The position numbers and the translations under genes are program-made. Below are positions 35,758 through 43,222 of a stretch of DNA of 64,000 bases, in pieces. How positions within the stretch are numbered: the first letter of the stretch is position 1; each line of letters starts with the position of its first letter. The stretch covers positions 1 to 64,000 of the forward strand of contig JACPWG010000087.1 in assembly GCA_016197205.1 (NCBI GenBank), written 5' to 3'. Below the pieces are notes generated by a model. It was given only the letters and a program-made list of their open reading frames with translations. It was not told where the DNA came from and did not search any database. The stretch comes from Planctomycetota bacterium (GTDB lineage: Bacteria; Planctomycetota; MHYJ01; WSZJ01; JACPWG01).

Positions 35758-35885
35758 GGCGCTCTCCAGGGGAACCCCGGGACGAAGACGCTCGTCGTCC
35801 GCTGGTACTCCCGATCGTCGTCCCCCCGGCCGGCGACCGCCTGGGCCTCGGTGTAGGGGATGCCCGTCAGCTTGCATTCGAGGTC
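35754..35885 (-). pseudogene. DUF1295-family membrane protein, C-terminal fragment
   Basis: KLTGIPYTEAQAVAGRGDDD then REYQRTTSVFVPGFPWRAP is the typical end of DUF1295 (steroid-reductase-like) proteins. Its TGA stop overlaps the GTG start of the methyltransferase fragment (GTGA), showing the remains of a real operon. The 5' part has been replaced by repeat DNA at 35911-35945. Confidence 0.75.
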
Positions 35886-35910
35886 GCAGGTGGAAAAACG
35901 ATCCCCAGGT

Positions 35911-35945
35911 GAGAGTTTTCGGCGTGTTCGGCGTCTTCGGTGGCT
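35911..35945. repeat. Single copy of the GAAGACGCCGAA repeat core
   Basis: GTTTTCGGCGTGTTCGGCGT CTTCGGTGGC is the same motif class as the 57-bp tandem repeat at 3205 and the patch at 20755. Confidence 0.65.
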
Positions 35946-35999
35946 ATCCCCCCGCCGAGCGACGACTCCCGCACTCGCGAGAAGGGCCCAGGGGAAGCG

Positions 36000-37418
36000 C
36001 TACTGCTTCACGTATTTCTCGGAGACGAAGCCCGTCAGCCTTCGGTTGCCGTCCACGACGACGACCTGGAGCCACTCGTCCTTCCTGCCGACGACGTAGA
36101 CCCGCGCCCCCTGCTTCAGCTTGAGCAGCACGTCCTTCCGGTCCCCAGGCCCCTCGCGGAGGTTCAGTTCCTCCGACGTCACGGTCCCGATGTCCCCGAG
36201 CCAGGCGTACTTCTCCCCCACCTTGAACGAGCGCCACGCGCTCCAGGCGCGATTGCCATGTCCGTCGTGCACGCTCACCCGCCACCAGTAGGGCCGCCCG
36301 CGCGCGAGCTGTCCCTTCACCCGGTACTCGGCGTCCGTCGCCGCGAGCTCTCCCGAATCGGGACCGATGCGCTTTTGCGTGGCGTCCGTGGTGAGCTGCA
36401 CGCGAAAGGCCGCCTGACGCGTGGCCGCGTCGCACGTCCACGCGAGGAGCGGGTTCTCGGCGATGTCCTCGCCTTCGGCGGGGCCTTTCAGTTCGATGAC
36501 CGGCGGCGTGAAATCCGTCCGCAGCTTCTGCCACGCGAGCGTGAGCGGGCCCGCCGGGCCGGTGACGACGACCCGCCACCAGTAGTCCTTCTCGTTCTCC
36601 AGCGCCGCCGTCACCAACTGGGAGCCGCCCCCCCCGGTCATGCGTCCCGAATCGTAGAGGAAGCCGTTCGTCTCGTCCGTGTCCGTGTCGAAGACGACCC
36701 GGTACTCGCGCTGCCAGCGGTCCGGGACGCCGAGGACGCGCCAGGCGAGCGTGAACTTGTACGGCCCGCCGGGCTTGTCCTGGCGCGTGCGCGCGGGGCC
36801 CAGGGCCGAGCCGTCGAGCGAGTCCGCGTCGGCGACGAGGAGCGGCTCCCCTTCGGCCGGCACCTTCTTCGGGTCCACGATGACGTGGAAGTGGTCGTCG
36901 TGCTTCGGCCACTGCGTGACGCCCTTTTGCTGCGACTGCACGTATTTCCCGTTGTAGAGGATCTGCTCCGCGCCGTAGTGAAAAAAAAGGCGCGCGAGCT
37001 CCAGCGACAGCTCCTGGTCGGCGTAGTCGATGTGGCAGAGGTTCGCAGGCGACGTGGTGATGTCGATGTTGAGCCCGTCCCGGTGGGTCACATGCGGAGG
37101 GAAGGGCCCGCCGTCGCGCCGGCTGATGTCGCCGATGTCGAGCACGGCCTTCGCCCCGTGCCGCCGGTGCCACTCCCTCGCCACGAGGACCAGCATGCGG
37201 ACCGTTTCGGGCCGTCCCCAATGGCGATTGTCCCCGGCCCCGGTCGAAACCCGGTACGTCCCGTCGCTCGCGGGCGGCATCAGGACGTAGCCGAGGTCGT
37301 CCGCGCCGCGGAGCGACCCGAGCGAGAGCGCGAACAGGGCCGCGGCGCCGGTCAGGACCCTCCGGACGCGCGACCGGGGCGCCGGCGACCGGCTGAACGG
37401 GCAGGTGCTGGAACGCAT
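36000..37418 (-). CDS. M74/MepA-like murein endopeptidase with fibronectin-like and SH3 domains
   Basis: Exported peptidoglycan hydrolase candidate, about 472 residues. ATG 37418 has GGAGGAG 9 nt upstream. A signal-like stretch VLTGAAALFALSLGSLRGAD (about 20-40) is preceded by Arg residues. The peptidase part (about 45-190) has FPPHVTHRDGLNIDI (HxxGxxxD, zinc ligands) and WPKHDDHFHVIVDP (HxDHFHV), the M74/LAS-type signature. Two beta-sandwich repeats follow, each with a YWWRV strand (DYWWRVVVTGPAGPL and PYWWRVSVHDGHGN), like fibronectin type III domains. The C-terminus (about 395-472) is a bacterial SH3 domain (LNLREGPGDRKDVLLKLKQG). It probably cleaves cell-wall cross-links. Confidence 0.87.
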   Translation of the reverse strand: MRSSTCPFSRSPAPRSRVRRVLTGAAALFALSLGSLRGADDLGYVLMPPASDGTYRVSTGAGDNRHWGRPETVRMLVLVAREWHRRHGAKAVLDIGDISRRDGGPFPPHVTHRDGLNIDITTSPANLCHIDYADQELSLELARLFFHYGAEQILYNGKYVQSQQKGVTQWPKHDDHFHVIVDPKKVPAEGEPLLVADADSLDGSALGPARTRQDKPGGPYKFTLAWRVLGVPDRWQREYRVVFDTDTDETNGFLYDSGRMTGGGGSQLVTAALENEKDYWWRVVVTGPAGPLTLAWQKLRTDFTPPVIELKGPAEGEDIAENPLLAWTCDAATRQAAFRVQLTTDATQKRIGPDSGELAATDAEYRVKGQLARGRPYWWRVSVHDGHGNRAWSAWRSFKVGEKYAWLGDIGTVTSEELNLREGPGDRKDVLLKLKQGARVYVVGRKDEWLQVVVVDGNRRLTGFVSEKYVKQ

Positions 37419-37581
37419 GGAAGGTGGCTCCTCCGGATGGGGTGAGGCGGGCGATTTTAGCGCGCGCGGGAATCGAACGCCAGCGGAAGTTGCATCCGGG
37501 CGGGCGGTCGCGTAGAATGTCCGCCGCGCGCCGGCCACCGGACCCGCGCTTCGTCACCACCGACCTGCTTGAGGGAGCGAC

Positions 37582-39000
37582 ATGGCCCCACCCCGCATGC
37601 TGCACGAGCGGCTGTCCCGCGTCCCCGCCGGAGACCCGCTCTTCGCCCAGGTGGTCGATCTTGCCGCCCGGCATCAGATCACGTACATCGACGACGACTG
37701 CACGCTGAAGGTGATCCCTGTCGTCCCCCGCCCGTTCCTCCTGACCTTCGACCAGGCGCGCGCGGTCCGCGACATCTGCCTCGAATTGAGCCGCGCCGTG
37801 GCCTCCGTGCCCGCCCTCTACCTCACGCATCCCGGCATCCGCGCGGTCCTCCCGCTGGACGCCGACGAGGACGCCTTCCTCCGCGAAGTCTGGAGCCCCG
37901 GACTCGCCCGCCAGACCGCGCTCCTCCCCCGCTGGGACGGCGACGTGGACTTCTCCAGCCCCGGCTCCCCGCGCGACCTCCGCTTCTACGAAGTCAACTG
38001 CTGCGCGGTGGGCGGCATCCATTACAGCCCGGCCACCGAGGAAGTGGTGCTGGAAGCGCTCACGGGTCGCTTCCCCGAAGTCGTCGCCTTCGGGCTGAAC
38101 GACGACTGCCGCGACCTCCTCGTCGACAACCTGAGCCGGCACGCCCGCGCGGTGCGGATCGCCGCGCCGCCCTCCTTCGCGATCGTCGAGGACCGGCGCT
38201 GGGAGACCGGCATCACGGAGGCCCCCACGCTCCTCGCGCGCTACCGGAAGAGCGGCATCCGCGCCACGTTCGCCGACCCGCGCGAGATCACCCTGCGGAA
38301 GGGCGTCCTGCGGGCGAAGGGCCGTCCCGTGGACCTCCTCTACCGGAACATCGAGCTGCGCGACCTTTTTCTCCTCGAGCGCGAGACGGGCACGCGGGCG
38401 GACGGGATGCGGGAAGCGTTTCGCACCAATCGCGTCGTGAGCGGCCTCGCGGGCGAGTTCGACCACAAGAGCCTCTTCGAGGCGTTCACCGATCCCAAGC
38501 TGGCGCGCGCGTTCCCGGCCTCCACGCGCGCGCTTTTCCGCCGGCACGTCCCGTGGACGCGGCTGCTCCGGGAGCGTCGCACGGAGGACCTGCACGGCCG
38601 GCGCGTGGACCTGCCCGCGTACGTGCGGCGGCGGCAGGCGGACCTCGTGATGAAGCCGAACCGGTCGTGCGGGGGCCAGGGAGTGACGATCGGCAACCAC
38701 GTGAGCGAAGCGAAGTGGGAGCGCGTGCTCGCGGGGGCCTTGCGGCACCCGGACACCTGGATCGTGCAGGAGCGGCTCCCGGGGCTGCGGACCACGGCGC
38801 CGATCGCGCGCGCGGGCCGGCACGAGTCGACGGCGGAGCTGTACGTGGCGCTGGGCTTCTTCCCGAGCCGCACCGGCCTCGGCATCCTGGGCAGAGCCAG
38901 CAAGTCGCCGGTCGTGAACGTGATGCAGGGAGGCGGACTGATTTCGTTTCTACGCTATCCACCGGAGAAGGGGCGGGCGGCGAAGGACGGCAAGGGCTAA
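37582..39000 (+). CDS. Circularly permuted ATP-grasp-like enzyme
   Basis: About 472 residues from ATG 37582. LRFYEVNCCAVGGIHYSP, VDLLYRNIELRD, ADLVMKPNRSCGGQGVTIGN and TWIVQERLPGLR are the lysine/glycine loop and adenine-binding pattern of ATP-grasp ligases in the order of permuted members (glutathionylspermidine-synthase-like). The substrate is unknown. Such enzymes co-occur with DUF350, DUF4178 and spermidine-synthase genes, which lie just downstream after a mobile palindrome. A shared role in amine- or polyamine-based modification at the envelope is plausible but inferred. No ribosome site is obvious beyond GAGGGAGCG. Confidence 0.72.
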   Translation: MAPPRMLHERLSRVPAGDPLFAQVVDLAARHQITYIDDDCTLKVIPVVPRPFLLTFDQARAVRDICLELSRAVASVPALYLTHPGIRAVLPLDADEDAFLREVWSPGLARQTALLPRWDGDVDFSSPGSPRDLRFYEVNCCAVGGIHYSPATEEVVLEALTGRFPEVVAFGLNDDCRDLLVDNLSRHARAVRIAAPPSFAIVEDRRWETGITEAPTLLARYRKSGIRATFADPREITLRKGVLRAKGRPVDLLYRNIELRDLFLLERETGTRADGMREAFRTNRVVSGLAGEFDHKSLFEAFTDPKLARAFPASTRALFRRHVPWTRLLRERRTEDLHGRRVDLPAYVRRRQADLVMKPNRSCGGQGVTIGNHVSEAKWERVLAGALRHPDTWIVQERLPGLRTTAPIARAGRHESTAELYVALGFFPSRTGLGILGRASKSPVVNVMQGGGLISFLRYPPEKGRAAKDGKG

Positions 39001-39111
39001 GCCGGCCGCAGGAGCGCGGAACGGTGACGGAGGAGGCGAGCGCTCAGCGCCAGGGCGCCCTCGAGCCCGGACGAATTCAAAATTCAAATTGCAAAAAGTC
39101 AAATTTCAAAT

Positions 39112-39240
39112 GGGTGTGGCTACTTTTCGACGACAGCGCCCAGACCGCCTGAAGGCGGTACTACGAACAGTAGGTTCCGAGAGCAGCACCCACTGTTTGT
39201 AGTACCCCCTTCAGCGGGCCTACGAAAAGTAGCCACACCC
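39112..39240. mobile_element. 129-bp fold-back element with 9-bp target duplication
   Basis: Ends GGGTGTGGCTACTTTTCG and CGAAAAGTAGCCACACCC are perfect inverted repeats of 18 nt. Both are flanked by direct ATTTCAAAT (39103-39111 and 39241-39249). Interior arms CGCCTGAAGGCGGTACTACG and CTGTTTGTAGTACCCCC also pair. No coding capacity. The target is an AT-rich CAAATTTCAAATCTC-type patch. Confidence 0.9.
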
Positions 39241-39301
39241 ATTTCAAATCTCAGACGAACGGTGAGCGCGGCGATGTGGTCGCGGTGACGGAGATCGGCG
39301 C

Positions 39302-40813
39302 ATGGTCGTGCGAAAGGCGCGATGCCCGGGCTGCGGCGGGGAAGTGAGATTCGACCTCCGCACCTCCGTGGTGACGGTCTGCCCCCACTGCGTGTCGGCG
39401 GTCGCGCGCGGCGACCAAAAGGTGGAGGACCTGGGCAAGGTCGCCGACCTGGCGGAGACGCAGACCCCTTTCTCGATCGGCCTGCGGGGCAAGTACGGCC
39501 TGCCTTTCGAGCTGAAAGGCCGGGTGCAGTTCCGCCACTCCTCGGGCGCCGTCTGGGACGAATGGTTCGCCGCCTTCTCCGACGGACGCGTCGGCTGGCT
39601 CTCCGAGGCGCAAGGGCGCTACTTCCTCACGTTCCCCCGGTCGCTCGGCCGCGAGTACCCGCGCCTCGAGGACCTGCGCGTCGGCAAGGACGTGCGCGGC
39701 CTCGGCCTCTCCAAGCGGATGGTGGTCAACGAGGTCAACCAGGCGATCTTCGTCGGCGGCGAGGGGGAAATCCCGTTCCGCCTCGAGCCGGGACGCGAGT
39801 ACACCTTCGCCGATCTCTCCGGGGAAGACAACACGTTCGGCAATCTTGACTTCACCGTCGAGCCGCCGCGCTTCTACCTTGGACGAAAAGTCACGCTCCG
39901 GCAGCTCGGCATCCGGGAGCTGACGCCGGAGCAGGCGGTGGTCGAGAGGGCCGCGCCCGCCTTGCAGGTGAAGTGCCCGAAATGCGCGGGGACCCTGGAG
40001 CTGCGAGCCCCGGACAAGACGGAGCGGGTCGGGTGCCCCTACTGCGGCTCCCTCCTGGAGGCGAAGCAGGGCACGCTGGCCTTCCTGCAGGCGCTCAAGG
40101 GGCCGAAGACCAAGCCGGTGGTCCCGCTCGGCTCCATCGGCATGTTCGAGCAGCTTCCGCACACGGTCATAGGGTTTCTCGTTCGTAGCTGCGTCGTCGA
40201 GGGCGAGCGGTACTACTGGCAGGAGTACCTGCTCTTCCATCCGCAGCTCGGGTTCCGGTGGCTCGTCCGGAGCGACGATCACTGGACCTACGTCACGGGG
40301 GTCGAGCCGGGGGAGGTGCGGGAGGAGGGCCGGGACGCGGTGCACCGGGGTCGGCGCTTTCGCCGCTACCAGGATTCGATCGCCACCGTCGTGTCGATCG
40401 TGGGCGAGATCTACTGGCGGGTCACGGTCGGGGAGGCCGTCGAGGCCACGGACTACTCCGCCCCCCCATCGATGCTCTCGCGCGAGGTGACCCTCCCGCC
40501 CCCTCCGGCGGCGGGAAAACCGGCCCAGGCCAGCGAGGTCAACTGGTCTCTCGGCACTTACGTGCACCCGCAGGCGATCGAGCAGGCGTTTCAACTCAAG
40601 GAGCGCCTGCCCCGCCCCAACGAGGACCACCCCTGCAAGGAGGCGGAGGCTGTCCAGAACCTGTCGGGGGCCGCGGTCCTGGGCGCGATCGTGCTCGTCA
40701 TCCTCGTCCTCTGGGTGCTGTCCGAGATCCAGGAGAGCGGTGCCTTCGGTTCTGGCGGCTCCGGCAGCTTCGGTTGGTCCGGCGGCTCCTCATTCAGCTT
40801 TGGAGGGAAATGA
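39302..40813 (+). CDS. DUF4178 protein with zinc ribbons and C-terminal membrane helix
   Basis: About 503 residues. CPGCGGEVRF...VCPHCVSAV and CPKCAGTLELR...CPYCGSLLEA are two zinc ribbons. Each precedes a DUF4178 domain: WDEWFAAFSDGRVGWLSEAQ with GRYFLTF, and YWQEYLLFHPQLGFRWLVRS with DDHWTYV. A transmembrane helix, GAAVLGAIVLVILVLWVLSE, lies near the end, followed by a Gly/Ser tail. The start may be ATG 39302 or the CTG-rich region before it; ATG is the simplest choice. It is followed by DUF350 and a membrane spermidine synthase, an order seen in phage-shock/polyamine-type loci. The molecular role of DUF4178 is unknown. Confidence 0.88.
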   Translation: MVVRKARCPGCGGEVRFDLRTSVVTVCPHCVSAVARGDQKVEDLGKVADLAETQTPFSIGLRGKYGLPFELKGRVQFRHSSGAVWDEWFAAFSDGRVGWLSEAQGRYFLTFPRSLGREYPRLEDLRVGKDVRGLGLSKRMVVNEVNQAIFVGGEGEIPFRLEPGREYTFADLSGEDNTFGNLDFTVEPPRFYLGRKVTLRQLGIRELTPEQAVVERAAPALQVKCPKCAGTLELRAPDKTERVGCPYCGSLLEAKQGTLAFLQALKGPKTKPVVPLGSIGMFEQLPHTVIGFLVRSCVVEGERYYWQEYLLFHPQLGFRWLVRSDDHWTYVTGVEPGEVREEGRDAVHRGRRFRRYQDSIATVVSIVGEIYWRVTVGEAVEATDYSAPPSMLSREVTLPPPPAAGKPAQASEVNWSLGTYVHPQAIEQAFQLKERLPRPNEDHPCKEAEAVQNLSGAAVLGAIVLVILVLWVLSEIQESGAFGSGGSGSFGWSGGSSFSFGGK

Positions 40814-40817
40814 TCCT

Positions 40818-41081
40818 ATGGATCCCGGTCTTGCCGAACAGGCCAAGCCATCCACCCTGGACTGGGGAGTCCAGTCCACCCTGGCGCACCTGCTGCCCAC
40901 CGTGCTCTACGTCTCGATGGGGCTCCTCTTCTTCGCCCTCGCTTTCTGGCTGATGTGCAAGATCGCCCCGTTCTCGGTGAGGAAGGAGATCGAGGAGGAC
41001 CAGAACATCTCGCTCGGCATCGTGATGGGAGCCGTGATCCTCGGGATCGCCATCATCGTCGCGGCGGCGATTCACGGGTGA
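40818..41081 (+). CDS. DUF350 (YjfL-like) membrane protein
   Basis: About 87 residues; ATG 40818 with GGAGGG upstream, overlapping the end region of the previous gene. TM1 is LPTVLYVSMGLLFFALAFWL and TM2 is SLGIVMGAVILGIAIIVAAA. The loop between them, EIEEDQNISLGIVMG, is the characteristic DUF350 motif. Full DUF350 proteins often have more helices; this is a single-unit form. It is co-transcribed with DUF4178 and the spermidine synthase-like gene. Confidence 0.9.
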   Translation: MDPGLAEQAKPSTLDWGVQSTLAHLLPTVLYVSMGLLFFALAFWLMCKIAPFSVRKEIEEDQNISLGIVMGAVILGIAIIVAAAIHG

Positions 41082-41124
41082 TGCGCGGCGTCCTCCCCCA
41101 CTCTTCCGAAAGGGCGGATCGATC

Positions 41125-42627
41125 GTGCGCCGCGCCGGGCTCTGGTTCGTCAACGTCTTCGTCGTCGCCACCTGCGGGCTCATCTATGAGCTCCTCGCGG
41201 GCACGGTCGCAAGCTACCTCCTGGGCGACTCCGTCACGCAGTTCTCGCTGGTGATCGGCCTCTACCTGTCCGCGCTCGGCGTCGGCGCGTGGACCGCGCA
41301 GTACGTCGGGAGCGACCTGGGTCGGAGGTTCATCGCCGTCGAACTCTCGGTCGCCCTCCTCGGCGGCTTCTCGGCCCCGCTCCTCCTCCTCGCCTTCCCC
41401 TTCGCCCGCCATTTCCAGGCCCTCCTCCTCACGCTCGTTTTTCTCGTCGGCGTCCTCGTCGGCCTCGAACTGCCGCTCCTCCTCCGCCTGCTGCGCGACG
41501 AACTGGAGTTCGACGAGCTGATCTCGAAGGCGCTCACCTTCGACTACCTGGGCGCGCTGGTCGCCTCGCTCCTCTTCCCCCTCTTCCTCGTGCCGCGTCT
41601 CGGGCTGGTGCGCACGTCGCTCCTCTTCGGCTTCCTCAATGCCTCCGTCGGGCTGTGGGCGACGTTTCTCCTGGCGCCCGTACTCGAGGGCCGCCTCTTC
41701 CGCCTCCGGGTCTGGGCCGGGGTGGTGCTGGCCCTCCTCACGGCCGGGCTCTTTTCCGCGAAGGAAATCACGCGGCTCGCCGAGGAGTTCGAGTTCGGGG
41801 GCGAGATCCTCTCCGCGCTCACCACGCCGTACCAACGCATCGTCGTCAGCCGCTGCCCCAACGGCTTCCTCCTCTTCCTCAACAATCACCTCCAGTTCGA
41901 CTCGCGCGACGAGTACCGCTACCACGAGGCCCTCGTGCACCCGGCGATGCAGGCCCACGGCGCTCCCGAGCGCGTGCTCGTGCTCGGCGGCGGCGACGGG
42001 CTCGCGCTGCGCGAGCTCCTGAAGTACCCGTCCGTGCGCGAGGCCACGCTTGTGGACATCGACCCGGAAATGACCGGCCTCTCGTCCAGCCTCGGTCCGC
42101 TCGCCGAGCTGAACGCCCACTCCTTCTCCGATCCGCGCGTCCACGTCGTCCACGAGGACGCCATGGCCTGGGTGGGTCGCGCCTCCGGTCCGTTCGACGT
42201 GGCCATCGTGGATTTCCCCGACCCGTCGAACTACGCGGTCAGCAAACTGTTCACCCGGCAGTTCTACCGCTCCCTCAAGCAGCGACTCGCCCCGGCGGCC
42301 GCCGTGGCGGTGCAGTGCACGTCGCCGCTTTTCGCGCGTCGCTCCTACTGGTGCATCCTCCGCACGCTGGAGGCGGCGGGTTTCGTCGTCCGCCCCTACC
42401 AGGCGACCGTCCCGTCGTTCAGCGTCTGGGGCTTCGCGCTCGCTCGCCTCCGGCCCTTCGAACGCCCCACGTCCGTCCCGCCCGGCCTCCGCTTCCTCGA
42501 CGAGGCGACACTCGCCTCCCTCTTCGTCCTCGGGCCGGACCTCGAGTCCGTGCCGGTGGAAATCAACCGGCTCGACAACCAGATGCTCGTACATTATTAC
42601 GAGGAAGAGTGGGGGCGCCTGCGGTGA
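41125..42627 (+). CDS. Integral-membrane spermidine/spermine synthase-like aminopropyltransferase
   Basis: About 500 residues from GTG 41125. The first ~220 residues are membrane-embedded helices (FVVATCGLIYELLAGTVASY, LLLTLVFLVGVLVGLELPLL). The C-terminal half is a Rossmann methyltransferase-like domain with RVLVLGGGDGLALRELLKYP, VDIDPEM and FDVAIVDFPDPSNY. DEYRYHEALVHPAM matches the spermidine-synthase substrate loop. It probably transfers an aminopropyl group from decarboxylated SAM, perhaps to a membrane-side acceptor. It sits 43 nt after DUF350. After it, the operon appears broken by about 600 nt of repeats before the FAD enzyme. Confidence 0.88.
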   Translation: MRRAGLWFVNVFVVATCGLIYELLAGTVASYLLGDSVTQFSLVIGLYLSALGVGAWTAQYVGSDLGRRFIAVELSVALLGGFSAPLLLLAFPFARHFQALLLTLVFLVGVLVGLELPLLLRLLRDELEFDELISKALTFDYLGALVASLLFPLFLVPRLGLVRTSLLFGFLNASVGLWATFLLAPVLEGRLFRLRVWAGVVLALLTAGLFSAKEITRLAEEFEFGGEILSALTTPYQRIVVSRCPNGFLLFLNNHLQFDSRDEYRYHEALVHPAMQAHGAPERVLVLGGGDGLALRELLKYPSVREATLVDIDPEMTGLSSSLGPLAELNAHSFSDPRVHVVHEDAMAWVGRASGPFDVAIVDFPDPSNYAVSKLFTRQFYRSLKQRLAPAAAVAVQCTSPLFARRSYWCILRTLEAAGFVVRPYQATVPSFSVWGFALARLRPFERPTSVPPGLRFLDEATLASLFVLGPDLESVPVEINRLDNQMLVHYYEEEWGRLR

Positions 42628-42698
42628 ACGCACGGAGACCGGCGGAAGACGTTCACCACGGAGACACGGAGGCATGGAGGCTTCACGGAGGACTTTTT

Positions 42699-43132
42699 GA
42701 TCAACGACCCGAACAAAGGCTAAGTACCGCTCCACGGAAGTCGGTGACCAATAGCCGAAGGCAAGTTCGGCCGCCCGCGAGGCGCGCGAGCGTGGCGTAG
42801 TGACGGAGAACTCCGTCGCGCGAGCGCAACGAAGCAGGCGACCGAAATCGCCGAGGAAATTGGTCACCCAATTCTGTGGGGCGGTACTAAGCGCGACCGA
42901 GGGCGGCAAGTGGCTAGATCATGGCTCCGCGTTCCAACTAGCCGCGGGCGAAATTTGAAATTTGAAATTCGGACCGGCCGTGTGGGTCGAATGCGGGACT
43001 TTTACACAGAGACGCGGAGACGCAGAGGCCGGGCGTTGAATCCAACCTCCTCTACCGGCGATCATCGCGGGCAACGCACCGAGAGATCGAATTCAGCTTC
43101 ATTTCGGCTTGTTGTTTTTGATGGCTCATCCT
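42699..43132. repeat. ~250-bp dispersed repeat, copy B, interrupted by element copy 3
   Basis: The left part 42699-42723 and right part 42891-43132 match 29211-29461. The 164-bp element lies between them. Just upstream, 42645-42690 has ACCACGGAGACACGGAGGCA repeats; just downstream, 43130-43175 has the reverse orientation (CCTCCGTGCCTCCGTGTCTC). No gene lies in 42628-43222. Confidence 0.85.
42724..42887 (-). mobile_element. 164-bp TNA palindromic element, copy 3 (complete, reverse orientation)
   Basis: GTACCGCTCCACGGAAGTCG ... ATTCTGTGGGGCGGTAC, flanked by TAA at 42721-42723 and 42888-42890. Reverse orientation to copies 2 and 4. The pre-insertion site survives at 29233. Confidence 0.95.
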
Positions 43133-43222
43133 CCTCTCCGTGCGTCCTCCGTGCCTCCGTGTCTCCGTGGTAAAACGATCAGCCCGCATACCGCTGTGCG
43201 GGCGAGCCCGAGAGGAGCTTGA

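Noticed and set aside
35944..38823. 959-codon minus-strand frame
   Set aside because: Shadow of the M74-like and ATP-grasp genes.
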